From Chondrinema litorale (lineage in GTDB: Bacteria; Bacteroidota; Bacteroidia; Cytophagales; Flammeovirgaceae), in the NCBI RefSeq assembly GCF_026250525.1, contig NZ_CP111063.1:36319-100318 (forward strand): a DNA stretch of 64,000 nucleotides, written 5' to 3'. A model generated the notes under the pieces. The model made no database searches. It worked only from the letters and a program-made list of their open reading frames with translations, and had not been told where the DNA came from. Shown piece by piece: positions 29,901 through 38,291 of this stretch. Both the position numbers and the translations under genes were made by a program. Positions within the stretch are counted from its first letter, which is position 1. Every line of letters starts with the position of its first letter.

Positions 29901-30298
29901 AAACTTTTGCCAGTACAATCTTTAAAAACGATAAGGGAAAATTCACTCCTATTAAATTACCGATAGAGGCACAAATTTCCACGATTAACGACTTTATCTT
30001 CGATGATGTTGACAAAGATGGACTGTTAGATATTATACTTGCAGGTAACTTATATGTTGCAGAAGTGGAAACACCAAGAAGCGATGCAGGTATAGGTTTG
30101 CTCTTAAAGAACAAAGGAGACTTTAACTTTGAAGCAGTAAATGTACTTGAAAGTGGCGTTTTCCTTCCATACGATGTTAAACAGTTAGAATTAATTAAAC
30201 TGGGTACAGAAAAATCTCCTGCATTTTTAGTTGGGGTAAATGATGGCCCACTACAATTACTTAAAAGAAAAATTAATGAAAATAGCAGTGGTAGATAA
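26960..30298 (+). CDS. Large exported FG-GAP/VCBS repeat protein with ASPIC/UnbV domain (CRTAC1-like)
   Basis: About 1112 residues from the ATG at 26960, chosen because MKKSFTIIILLLVFWSYADA is a clean signal peptide; an upstream in-frame ATG at 26903 gives 19 extra charged residues. At least a dozen calcium-binding FG-GAP loops can be read, for example DFNNDGLQD, DVNQDGFSD, DYDKDGDLD, DLNKDGWMD, DFDNDGLKD, DLDNDGDLD, DVNGDGIDD, DADGDGDMD and DVDKDGLLD. They form two beta-propellers separated by an ASPIC/UnbV module (VRGIYSTSENVAHFGIG, RIYWTDGSITE). Such proteins are exported and often sit beside SusC/SusD systems, but their role is unclear; adhesion or glycan binding is inferred. Its 3' end overlaps the next gene by 23 bases, suggesting coupled translation. 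Confidence 0.92.
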   Translation: MKKSFTIIILLLVFWSYADAQKLFTLLSQKKTGIDFINKVKDDKEKSILIYANYYNGAGVGVGDFNNDGLQDIYFAGNLSGDELFLNEGNLSFKNITKKAGIKDNGGWSSGVIIADVNQDGFSDIYVTRELYDEPAELRKNKLYINNGDLTFTESAEKYGLDDDERSRNASFFDYDKDGDLDIFLLNHPPNPGNYSELNGAELLKEEYSPRLYRNNGPDQKFSDVTEEAGLLRAGFPNSVVTCDLNKDGWMDIYVANDFTAPDFLYMNNTDGTFTEIVKDAMGHISFYSMGVDAADINNDSWPDLMVVDMVAEDNFRLKANMSGMDPSKFWKVVADGGHYQYMYNTLQLNNGNNRYSDIGQMTGISSTDWSWSNLIADFDNDGLKDIYVTNGLLRDIRNSDAEKAFPKYVTKKINEYIMAHPNDPNVTKLDVIDIDEGLSLLPSVKLQNYAYKNKGNLEFEKVMDEWGLDEKTFSNGACYADLDNDGDLDLIINNVNERAYIYQNNAETKTTNNYLRVKVKDGKNQFLFGTQVEIETEGEKQYIEYTNVRGIYSTSENVAHFGIGETKKIDILRIYWTDGSITEKHNVKANQLLEFDKSEEKTKQYKVETPEAIYQNLTSDASIDFVHQENDFDDFEKQVLLPHKMSQFGPALAVADVNGDGIDDFYVGGAANQAGKVYIQNTEGIFSSKDIMPLYDKACEDVNALFFDADGDGDMDLYVASGGNEHEEGHALYQDRLYLNDGAGNFKRNSKSLPKLVISSGKVIAHDYDKDGDLDLFVSGRHKPQSYPEPVSSYLLENEGGIFTDVTEAKAPGLINIGMVTDAVWMDIENDGSTELILAGEWMSLQVFKQTAGKFVNQTDAYGLNNTTGWWYSLEKADLDNDGYEDLIVGNLGLNYKYKTTPTEPFDVHFYDFDSNGSKDIVLGYYNDGTHFPLRGRSCSSQQIPEIKKKFTSYNLFAAAELEEVYGENKLEHALHYEAQTFASTIFKNDKGKFTPIKLPIEAQISTINDFIFDDVDKDGLLDIILAGNLYVAEVETPRSDAGIGLLLKNKGDFNFEAVNVLESGVFLPYDVKQLELIKLGTEKSPAFLVGVNDGPLQLLKRKINENSSGR

Positions 30299-31412
30299 TA
30301 TTCAAAAATGCCTTGGTAAGACTTTATATTTAGGTCTTATTCTAGGCATTTTTTTCTTTAGTCAAAGTGTGTTGGCGCAAACACTAAAAGATTCTAATCC
30401 AGAATCGTATTGGTGTTACAAAACAAAAGGTAGTTTAAACATCGATGGCAAGCTAGATGAGAGCTCTTGGCAAGATGTAGAATGGAGTAAAGCTTTTGTA
30501 GATATTGAGGGCGATAAAAAACCAAAACCGTATTTCGAGACTAAGGTAAAAATGCTTTGGGACGACGAATATTTATACATCGCAGCCCAATTAGAAGAAA
30601 CAGATGTTTGGGCTACTTACGATAAACGCGATATGGTTATCTTCCACGAAAATGATTTTGAAGTATTTATCGATCCAGATGGAGATACACACGAATACTA
30701 TGAGTTCGAAATAAATGCATTAGGCACTTTCTGGGATTTAATGTTAGTAAAACCCTATAGAGATGGAGGTTACGGCCTTAATGCTTGGGATATTAAAGGA
30801 TTAAAGAAGGGAGTTTTTGTGGATGGAACATTAAATGATGGAACAGACAAAGATAAATCTTGGACAGTAGAGTTGGCTTTTCCTTGGGAGGTGTTAAAAG
30901 AAGCTGCTCCAAAAGAAAGCAAACCAACTGCTGGAGATTATTGGAGAATCGATTTCTCAAGAGTGCATTGGAGAACCGAGTGGAAAGATGGTAAATATCA
31001 AAAAATTATCAATCCAGAAACAGGCAAAAATTATCCTGAATATAACTGGGTGTGGTCGCCACAAGGTGTAATTGCCATGCACCAGCCAGAAACTTGGGCT
31101 TATTTGGCTTTTTCTTCTGAAGAAGCTGGTACTAATAAACCAGAAAAAGTATTTGAAATACCAGAGTCAGAAAATATTAAAATGTTCCTAAGAAAGCTTT
31201 ATTACACTCAGAAAGAAAATATGGATAAGAAAAATAAATTCATTTCTGATAAAAAAGCTTTAGAAACTGCTGCTAAAAAATCTTTCGATACATCAGCTTA
31301 CAACTATACTTTAACCGCAGGCGATTCATGGTTTAGATTTTCTGTAAAAAATGGAGATGAACTATGGGTAATTAGAGAAGATGGTAAAGTATGGAATGAA
31401 AACCAGAAATAA
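30276..31412 (+). CDS. Exported CBM9-like carbohydrate-binding protein
   Basis: About 378 residues from the ATG at 30276 (MKIAVVDNIQK), which precedes a signal peptide ending VLAQT; an earlier in-frame ATG at 30240 would give a longer lead and is less likely. The mature protein has the family 9 carbohydrate-binding fold: GSLNIDGKLDESSWQDVEWS, VKMLWDDEYLYIAAQLEE, FHENDFEVFIDPDGDTHEYY, FEINALGTFWDLML and DYWRIDFSRVHWRTEW. Such stand-alone CBM9-like proteins are frequent in Bacteroidota and Planctomycetota and are thought to bind sugars or take part in their breakdown; catalysis is not shown. Translation overlaps the FG-GAP gene by 23 bases and the next hydrolase-like gene follows 25 bases later, so the three are one unit. 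Confidence 0.9.
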   Translation: MKIAVVDNIQKCLGKTLYLGLILGIFFFSQSVLAQTLKDSNPESYWCYKTKGSLNIDGKLDESSWQDVEWSKAFVDIEGDKKPKPYFETKVKMLWDDEYLYIAAQLEETDVWATYDKRDMVIFHENDFEVFIDPDGDTHEYYEFEINALGTFWDLMLVKPYRDGGYGLNAWDIKGLKKGVFVDGTLNDGTDKDKSWTVELAFPWEVLKEAAPKESKPTAGDYWRIDFSRVHWRTEWKDGKYQKIINPETGKNYPEYNWVWSPQGVIAMHQPETWAYLAFSSEEAGTNKPEKVFEIPESENIKMFLRKLYYTQKENMDKKNKFISDKKALETAAKKSFDTSAYNYTLTAGDSWFRFSVKNGDELWVIREDGKVWNENQK

Positions 31413-31437
31413 TTTTTTTTAAGTAAAGCATAGTTTG

Positions 31438-32559
31438 ATGGACAAAAGAAAATTTATAAAGAACCTTGGTAGCTTAGGTTTAGGTTTAGCAATGGCACCG
31501 ACCATTACACAAAAAGTATTGGGAGTACCTGCAGCGCAAACTAAAAACTGGATGTGGGTAAGACCAAATTCTTCTTTTACAGAAGAAGATTGGAAAGCTA
31601 AATTATCAACAGCGAAAGATGCTGGTATAGATGCTATTTTGGTAGAAGTTTACAATGGGAGCAATGCATTTTTCGATACAGATAGATTTCCTGTAAAAGA
31701 AAAATTATTAGAAAAACTTGGCCCTATTTGTAAAGAAGTAGGGATGGAATTGCATACTTGGATGTGGACAATGATTTGTAGAAATGATAAGATCATGAAA
31801 GAACATCCAGATTGGTATGCAGTAAACGGTTTAGGAGAGTCTTCTGTAGATAAGCCTGCCTATGTGGATTATTACCGTTTTATGTGTCCTAATCATCCAG
31901 AGGTAAGGGAGTTTGTACAAGAAAATGTGCGTTCACTGGCTGCATTCGATTTTGTAGATGGTGTTCACTTAGATTATGTGCGTTTACCAGATGTAATTTT
32001 GGCAGAAGCATTACAGCCCAAATACGATATTGTTCAAGATAGGGAATATCCTCAATACGACTATTGCTATTCTACGTATTGCAGGGAAGCTTTTAAAGCA
32101 GAAACTGGTATTGATCCACTAAAAGATTTAGAAGATCCATCGGCTAACAAAGCTTGGAGGGAGTTTAGGTACAACAGTATTAGTAGTTTGGTAAACGATA
32201 TGTTGGTACCAGAAGCTAAGAAGAAAGATAAAATGATTACTGCGGCGGTTTTCCCTAACTGGCAAAATGTAAGGCAGCAATGGTATAAGTGGAAACTCGA
32301 TGCATTTTTACCAATGCTTTATCATAGTTTCTACAACGAAGATTTAAATTGGCTTAAAAAGAGTACTAAAGAAAGGAAAAAGGACTTGATTTACGATCAG
32401 CCGATATACTCCGGATTATATGTGCCATCGCTAAAAGAAGAAGAGTTTGCCGAAGCTTATAAAATGTCTATGAAAGGTGGTGCAAGTGGCATTTCCTTAT
32501 TCGATTTAGGTAGTGTGAAAGACGAATATTGGCCAATTTTAAAAGATATACTTACTTAA
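31438..32559 (+). CDS. Family-10-like glycoside hydrolase (GHL10/DUF187 type), exported
   Basis: About 373 residues from the ATG at 31438. The leader MDKRKFIKNLGSLGLGLAMA looks like a Tat-type or plain export signal. The body is a TIM-barrel: WKAKLSTAKDAGIDAILVEV, MELHTWMWTMICRNDKIM, HPDWYAVNGLGESS, CPNHPEVREFVQENVRSL, and the key DGVHLDYVRLPD near residue 170, which is the hallmark of GHL10-type proteins. A later strand has AVFPNW and FLPMLYHSFY. Candidate acid residues are the Asp and Glu in these strand ends. The substrate is unknown. The upstream CBM9-like gene suggests joint action on a polysaccharide or on a glycan attached to protein. Confidence 0.88.
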   Translation: MDKRKFIKNLGSLGLGLAMAPTITQKVLGVPAAQTKNWMWVRPNSSFTEEDWKAKLSTAKDAGIDAILVEVYNGSNAFFDTDRFPVKEKLLEKLGPICKEVGMELHTWMWTMICRNDKIMKEHPDWYAVNGLGESSVDKPAYVDYYRFMCPNHPEVREFVQENVRSLAAFDFVDGVHLDYVRLPDVILAEALQPKYDIVQDREYPQYDYCYSTYCREAFKAETGIDPLKDLEDPSANKAWREFRYNSISSLVNDMLVPEAKKKDKMITAAVFPNWQNVRQQWYKWKLDAFLPMLYHSFYNEDLNWLKKSTKERKKDLIYDQPIYSGLYVPSLKEEEFAEAYKMSMKGGASGISLFDLGSVKDEYWPILKDILT

Positions 32560-32742
32560 ATTTACATTTTATTAGTACCGTTTATTGAAAAAACAGGAAA
32601 TTAAGGGTTTTATGCCTTTGATTTCCTGTTTTTATTTATTTAATTAAATGTTATCGAATTAAAGATTTAATATTTCTTTTTATCAATTTTATGTTAAATT
32701 CAATCGAATAAATACCGAATTTTACTTTAATGCTAATCCAAT

Positions 32743-34476
32743 ATGAGCTTCGGGTATACTGAAATGAATGCAGATTCTCCAGTTATAGACATTCAGGTAA
32801 CTGAAAAGTGCTGTTGGGAAGGGTGGGAAGAAATAGTTGAAAAGATTAATGTTTTTTCTTCTGCTATAAAGAAAGAGAAAACAATTATATGTTTAGAGTG
32901 CTATCCTGGAACCTACGAATCTGTTAATCTCAATGCGCTTAAAAATGGATTAAACCCTAGTGCGATTTGTCTTACCAATGATCTTTTTAAAGATGAAAAA
33001 GAGATTAAAGAAATGGTAGACAAATACATTCCAGAAAAGGGTATTTTTGGTAAAGTTGCCAGCCTAAGTATTGAAGACTTCTTTCAGAATAAGAAGAAAC
33101 AATCCATTCTAAATAATATTGGTCAGATAGATTCAGGCACAATTCTGATCTATGGAGTAGGGGCATCGCACATATTCGATCCAGATATTCTTATTTATGC
33201 GGATATGTCTTTGTATGAAATTCAGCAGAGATTTAGAAGAAAAGATATTGCAAATATTGGTCTCCGCAATCAAGAGGAAGCCTTTTCGAAACACTTTGCC
33301 AGAGGTTTTTTTATAGACTGGCAAATTGGAAATAACATCAAAAAAGAAGTATTAAAAAAAGCGGATTATATTCTAGATACCAATAATTGGCAAAGACCAA
33401 AAATGGTAGAAGGTTCTGTACTTCGCGAGGGACTTTCTGTAGCTGCACAAACGCCTTTTATACAAGCACCATTTTTTAACCCTCAGTTTTGGGACGAACC
33501 AGAACAGAAAAATCAAGAAGAAGATTTTTACTGGTATTACAGTTGTGTGCCAGAAGAAAATAGCCTTTTGTTCAAGTTTGGAAATGTATTGTTTGAGTCG
33601 CCAGTAGTAAATGTAATTTACCTATATCCTAAAAAAATACTGGGCAAAACAGTATATCATATTTTTGGTGCAGAACTACCACTAAGGATGAAGTTTGTTG
33701 ATTCTGTGGATGAGAGTGATAATGAAGTCTTGCTACAGGTAGATCCTGATACAGAGCAGAAAAAAACAATTTTTGGTTTCGACTGTAAAGGGGAAGAAAG
33801 CTATTATGTAATGGCTGCCGAAGATGGTGCCAGTATGTTATTCGGACTTAAACAAGGTACGAGTAAAGCAGATATATTAAGAGTACTAGAAAAGAAAAAG
33901 CCAGAATTTGCAAAGGTGTTTAATAAAATTCCTGTAAAAGAACATCAGCATTTTACTGTACCTGCCGGAATGCCATATTGCACTGGCTTTAAAAGTATAC
34001 TTTTAAAGATTGGCATTTTCACAGATTTTCTAAATTTTAAGCTTTGGCAGAAAAACACAAATTTAGTTTCAGTTCAAGAGCAGGCAATGCATAGAGGTTT
34101 TGCTTTAGATACCATCGCTTTTGATGAGGATATCTATAATACTGAAATACATGTGAATCAGTCAAGCAAAATTGCAGAAGGTGATGGATGGGTTGAAGAA
34201 CAATTGGGTAAAACAGATCACAAGCTCATTAGACTTGTAAGACATACATTTACTGCTCCAGTTCTTCATAAAACAGATAGCAATATTCAGGTAATTAATT
34301 TAGTGAAAGGTAATAAAGTAAAAGTGGAGAGTCCTACTGGGGCTTTTCAGCCTTTTATGGTGTATTATTCACAAACTTTTATTGTTCCTGCTTCAGTGGA
34401 TGAATTCCGCATTCTTCCTTTAAATCAGGAAAACGATGAGGAATTCATCACACTAAAGGTTTTTATCAGGAACTAA
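32743..34476 (+). CDS. Class I mannose-6-phosphate-isomerase-like protein with kinase-like N-terminal region
   Basis: A 577-residue cytoplasmic protein. The C-terminal half (about 225-577) resembles class I ManA-type cupins: EGLSVAAQTPFIQAPFFNPQ near residue 228, EHQHFTVPAGMPYCTG near 402 (His-x-His and a pocket that could hold zinc) and a C-terminal strand run. The N-terminal part (about 15-215) has SGTILIYGVGASHIFDPDI, YADMSLYEIQQRFRR and NIGLRNQEEAFSKHFARGFF, a pattern I know from Bacteroidota ManA-like fusions with a nucleoside-kinase-like region; no Walker A loop is visible, so this part may be catalytically dead. Isomerising mannose-6-phosphate to fructose-6-phosphate would link to the GH92 and GH130 genes, its convergent neighbours. 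Confidence in the fold is good, in activity moderate. Confidence 0.75.
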   Translation: MSFGYTEMNADSPVIDIQVTEKCCWEGWEEIVEKINVFSSAIKKEKTIICLECYPGTYESVNLNALKNGLNPSAICLTNDLFKDEKEIKEMVDKYIPEKGIFGKVASLSIEDFFQNKKKQSILNNIGQIDSGTILIYGVGASHIFDPDILIYADMSLYEIQQRFRRKDIANIGLRNQEEAFSKHFARGFFIDWQIGNNIKKEVLKKADYILDTNNWQRPKMVEGSVLREGLSVAAQTPFIQAPFFNPQFWDEPEQKNQEEDFYWYYSCVPEENSLLFKFGNVLFESPVVNVIYLYPKKILGKTVYHIFGAELPLRMKFVDSVDESDNEVLLQVDPDTEQKKTIFGFDCKGEESYYVMAAEDGASMLFGLKQGTSKADILRVLEKKKPEFAKVFNKIPVKEHQHFTVPAGMPYCTGFKSILLKIGIFTDFLNFKLWQKNTNLVSVQEQAMHRGFALDTIAFDEDIYNTEIHVNQSSKIAEGDGWVEEQLGKTDHKLIRLVRHTFTAPVLHKTDSNIQVINLVKGNKVKVESPTGAFQPFMVYYSQTFIVPASVDEFRILPLNQENDEEFITLKVFIRN

Positions 34477-34481
34477 TCTAT

Positions 34482-36803
34482 TTATTCTTTAGCATCCAAT
34501 TTCAATGAAGAAGGATTTCTAGACATTGAAAAAGGTGCATTTTCTGGTTTTGTACCTCTGCTCTTGTTAGGTTCAGCACTCATATCAAAAGTGATAGAAC
34601 CACCTTTTAGCAAGTCGAAATGGTTAAAATAGTTTTGCTCATATTTCTTTCCATCTCTTTTAACTCCATCAACATATACATTTTCAGTACCGTTGTTATT
34701 AGCTGTAATATCCAGTTTTTTACCATTTGGCAAAGTTAATTCTACCTTGTCGAATAATGGGCTACCAATTACATACTCAGGAGTTCCCGGACATACAGGG
34801 TACATTCCCATAGCACTAAATACAAACCATGCAGAAGTTTGTCCGTTGTCTTCGTCACCGCAGTATCCATCAGGATTAGCAGTGTAAAGTTTGTTCATCA
34901 CTTTTCTGCTGTAATACTGAGTTTTCCAAGGTTCACCACTGTAGTTGTATAGGTAAATCATATGCTGGATAGGTTGGTTACCATGCGCATATTGTCCCAT
35001 ATTCATAATCTGCATCTCTCTAATTTCGTGAATTACGAATCCATAGTAAGACTCATCAAAAACAGGAGGAAGGTTAAACACACTGTCAAGCATCTGGCTA
35101 AATTCTTTTCTACCACCCATTAGGTTTGCTAGTCCGTCTATATCATGAAAAACAGACCATGAGTAGTGCCAGCTATTACCTTCAGTAAATGCATCACCCC
35201 ATTTAGTTGGGCTAAAAGGAGCTTGAAACTTACCATCCTTGTTTTTTCCACGCATTAGTTTGCTTTCAGGATCGTACAAGTTTTTGTAGTTCTGAGAGCG
35301 AGAAGCGAACAATTCAATTTCTTTTTTAGGTTTCTTTAATTCCTCAGCAAGTCTCATTATCGCAAAGTCAGCATAAGCATACTCTAAAGTACGAGCCGCA
35401 TTTTCGTTGATATTTACATCATAAGGAACATAACCTAATTCATTATAATATTCAGCACCGAAACGACCTACAGAGCTTACTGGACCTTTACCTTTCGTGT
35501 TTTTTAGGATTGCTTCGTAAAGAGTTTCAATGTCGTAACCACGAATATTTTTAAGGTAAGAATCTGCAATTAATGAAGCAGAGTTTGAACCAATCATACA
35601 GTCTCTGTGACCAGGAGAAGCCCATTCTGGTAACCATCCACTTTCTTTGTAAGTGTTTACCAAGCCTTCCATAATGTGGCTATTTAACTCAGGATACATA
35701 AAAGTAAAGAATGGGAAAACTGCTCTAAAGGTATCCCAGAAACCATTGTCTGTAAACATGTAACCCGGTAAAACTTTACCATTGTAAGGGCTATAATGGA
35801 TTACTTTTTCGTTAGCATCAAACTCGTAAAACTTTCTTGGGAAAAGTAATACTCTGTAAAGGCATGAGTAGAATATTTCTAGGTCTTTTACATTTTTGCC
35901 TTCTACTTTAATTTTATTTAACTCAGTTTCCCAAGCAGTTTTTGCTTTGCTTAAAGTAGTCTCAAAACTATCGTTACCGATTTCTCTGTTTAAGTTAATC
36001 TCTGCTTGCTCTGGACTTACAAAAGAAGAAGCTATTTTCATTGTAACTTTTTCTCCTCTTTTGGTTTTAAAACCAATTACTGCACCTGTATGCTCTGCTT
36101 CACTTTCTTTGTTGGTAGAAAGTACGCTGTCTTTCCAAGTGTAAGTCATAGTGAATGGCTTATCGAAAACTGCTACAAAGTAGTTTTTGAAGTTCTCAGG
36201 TACACCACCGTGATTGTTAGAAGCATAACCAATGATCTTATTTTCTTCTGGAATTACTTTCACCATTGAGCCCTTGTTAAAAGCATCAAGAACTACAAAA
36301 GACGAATCGTTTTCTGGAAATGTAAACTGGAAATTTGCAGCTCTTTCAGTAGGAGCTACTTCTACGGTTACATCATAATCAGACAGATAAACTTGATAGT
36401 AATGTGGCTTAACTATTTCGGCCTTGTGAGAAAACCAAGATGCTCTGTCTTTCTGTTTGTATTTAATTCCACCAGTTACTGGCATTACAGAAAAAGCTGC
36501 ATAGTCATTTATCCAAGGACTTGGTTGGTGTGTTTGTTTGATACCATTAATTTGGTGATCGCTGTATTTGTAAAACCAGCCATTGCCCATCTCACCTGTT
36601 TGTGGAGCCCAAAAATTCATACCCCACGGTGTAGCAATAGCCGGGTAAGTATTTCCATTTGATAATAAAAATTCAGAATCGGTACCCATTAAAGGGTTTA
36701 CATATTCTAGAAGTGATGTTTGTTTTTGCTGTGCTAGCAATACAGTGCTTAGTAAAATGCCAGCTAAGCTTAAGGTTAATCTTCTGTTAAATAAAAAATA
36801 CAT
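34482..36803 (-). CDS. GH92 alpha-mannosidase, exported
   Basis: A 773-residue family 92 exo-alpha-mannosidase. A signal peptide ends at LLAQ (about residue 25). The N-terminal beta-sandwich begins YVNPLMGTDSEFLLSNGNTY. The (alpha/alpha)6 catalytic barrel has FWDTFRAVFPFFTFMYPE, the acid-bearing FVIHEIREMQIMNMGQYAHG, and DGYCGDEDNGQTSAWFVF with the aspartates that act with calcium in this family. All are intact. GH92 enzymes remove alpha-linked mannose (often alpha-1,2 or alpha-1,3) by inversion; linkage preference cannot be told. It is transcribed from the same strand as GH130 and the second SusD/SusC pair, and converges with the ManA-like gene, whose stop is only 5 bases away. Confidence 0.96.
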   Translation of the reverse strand: MYFLFNRRLTLSLAGILLSTVLLAQQKQTSLLEYVNPLMGTDSEFLLSNGNTYPAIATPWGMNFWAPQTGEMGNGWFYKYSDHQINGIKQTHQPSPWINDYAAFSVMPVTGGIKYKQKDRASWFSHKAEIVKPHYYQVYLSDYDVTVEVAPTERAANFQFTFPENDSSFVVLDAFNKGSMVKVIPEENKIIGYASNNHGGVPENFKNYFVAVFDKPFTMTYTWKDSVLSTNKESEAEHTGAVIGFKTKRGEKVTMKIASSFVSPEQAEINLNREIGNDSFETTLSKAKTAWETELNKIKVEGKNVKDLEIFYSCLYRVLLFPRKFYEFDANEKVIHYSPYNGKVLPGYMFTDNGFWDTFRAVFPFFTFMYPELNSHIMEGLVNTYKESGWLPEWASPGHRDCMIGSNSASLIADSYLKNIRGYDIETLYEAILKNTKGKGPVSSVGRFGAEYYNELGYVPYDVNINENAARTLEYAYADFAIMRLAEELKKPKKEIELFASRSQNYKNLYDPESKLMRGKNKDGKFQAPFSPTKWGDAFTEGNSWHYSWSVFHDIDGLANLMGGRKEFSQMLDSVFNLPPVFDESYYGFVIHEIREMQIMNMGQYAHGNQPIQHMIYLYNYSGEPWKTQYYSRKVMNKLYTANPDGYCGDEDNGQTSAWFVFSAMGMYPVCPGTPEYVIGSPLFDKVELTLPNGKKLDITANNNGTENVYVDGVKRDGKKYEQNYFNHFDLLKGGSITFDMSAEPNKSRGTKPENAPFSMSRNPSSLKLDAKE

Positions 36804-36874
36804 AATGATAAATAGGTTGGTAATTATAAAATTTATGATGATCAGAGTTGCAACAACCTAAAAATAGATTGCCA

Positions 36875-38080
36875 CTATTTATTTTTAAAATATGCTAATT
36901 CTGGTTTTTCCTGAAGATTTCTCGATATAAAATCGACACGTTGTTTTACACATGCAGCTGTTCTGCCGGCATCTTCAGGGGTGTTTTTTACATAGTCTAA
37001 TAATTTGGTAACTGTAGTAGTAGCCACATGCATACGCGTATCTGAAGAACCATAATAAATAAATACATCACCATTTTCTTTAGCTATCCATCCATTACTA
37101 AATAGCACATTAGAAACATCTCCCACTCTCTCAATACCTTGTGGAGCCATAAAATGCCCACCTGGTTTATAAATTACTTTGCTTGGTTCTTCTAAGTCAC
37201 ACATAAAAGCGTAAAGTACATAGCGTAATCCGGCTGCGGTTTTTCTAACACCATGTGCCAAATGTAGCCAGCCTTCATCAGTTTTGATTGGGGCAGGGCC
37301 TAAGCCATTTTTTACTTCTTTTACTGTATGATATATTTTTTCGTCGATTAAAATTTCGTCTTCAATTACTGCATTTTCAATTGAATCGCACATTCCCCAG
37401 CCAATGCCACCACCTGTTCCGGTAGAAATAAAACCATCCATTGGTCTGGTATAAAATGCATATTTACCATTTATAAATTCTGGGTGTAATACGCAGTTTC
37501 TTTGTTGTGCAGATTTGGTTTTAAGATCTGTTAAACGCTCCCAGCTTACAAGGTCTTTTGTACGTGCAATGCCACATTGTGCATTTGCTGCTGAAGTATC
37601 GAAAGGAGCTGCATTTATATCTTTTCTCTCTGTACAGAATAATCCGTATATCCAACCATCTTCGTGTTTAACCAACCTCATGTCGTACACATTCATATCT
37701 GGATCATCTGTTTCAGGCATTACAATAGGGTAATCCCAGAATCTAAAATTATCAACACCATTATCACTTTCTGCAATGGCGATAAAGGATTTTACATCGT
37801 TGCTTTCAACTCTACAGGCCACCAGATATTTACCATTAAATTCCATAGCACCAGCATTGAAAACGGTATTGATACCAAGCCTTTCCATAAAAAATGGATT
37901 GCGGGTTTCATTAAAATCGTATCGCCAGAAAATAGGAGTGTGTGCAGCTGTTAAGATGGGATATTTATATCTTGTAAAAATTCCGTTTCCGGGAAGTTCT
38001 TCAACGTTTTTTCTTGTAATCAGTTCTTCATATTCTGTACTGAGCTTAGTTAACCTACTTTCAAAACTATCTTGTTTCAT
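36875..38080 (-). CDS. GH130 beta-mannoside phosphorylase (mannosylglucose phosphorylase-like)
   Basis: A 401-residue cytoplasmic enzyme without signal peptide. The family 130 five-bladed propeller is seen in TVFNAGAMEFNGKYLVACRV, MNVYDMRLVKHEDGWIYGLF (candidate catalytic Asp133), QQRNCVLHPEFINGKYAFYT, GGIGWGMCDSIENAVI and WLHLAHGVRKTAAGLRY. The order and the RNC-HPEF and TRP blocks fit subfamily 1, which phosphorolyses 4-O-beta-D-mannosyl-D-glucose to mannose-1-phosphate and glucose. Some relatives act on mannan or mannosyl-GlcNAc, so the acceptor is uncertain. With GH92, SusC/SusD and a ManA-like protein it makes up a mannoside-use locus. GH92 follows 71 bases downstream. Confidence 0.93.
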   Translation of the reverse strand: MKQDSFESRLTKLSTEYEELITRKNVEELPGNGIFTRYKYPILTAAHTPIFWRYDFNETRNPFFMERLGINTVFNAGAMEFNGKYLVACRVESNDVKSFIAIAESDNGVDNFRFWDYPIVMPETDDPDMNVYDMRLVKHEDGWIYGLFCTERKDINAAPFDTSAANAQCGIARTKDLVSWERLTDLKTKSAQQRNCVLHPEFINGKYAFYTRPMDGFISTGTGGGIGWGMCDSIENAVIEDEILIDEKIYHTVKEVKNGLGPAPIKTDEGWLHLAHGVRKTAAGLRYVLYAFMCDLEEPSKVIYKPGGHFMAPQGIERVGDVSNVLFSNGWIAKENGDVFIYYGSSDTRMHVATTTVTKLLDYVKNTPEDAGRTAACVKQRVDFISRNLQEKPELAYFKNK

Positions 38081-38212
38081 TATTATTCAATGCTTAAGGT
38101 TTAATAATAAATTAGTTGTTAGATATACAATAGAAGCCTGAATATACTTGAAGATGCTAAATCGTTTTTCATGCGATAATTCTTCGTAAATATATCATTA
38201 TTTAAAGAAAAT

Positions 38213-38235
38213 GCCCACCCTTTTTGGGGGTGGGC
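38213..38235 (-). terminator. Intrinsic terminator after the second susCD operon
   Basis: GCCCACCC (38213-38220) and GGGTGGGC (38228-38235) form an 8-bp GC stem. Read on the minus strand the hairpin is followed by ATTTTCTTT. It lies between the susD stop and the GH130 start, so it would separate the pair from the enzyme genes or act as a partial terminator. Confidence 0.85.
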
Positions 38236-38291
38236 TCTATGAAAAAGGAAATTACCAACCAGTATAAAACTGATTATATTATTTATCGATG

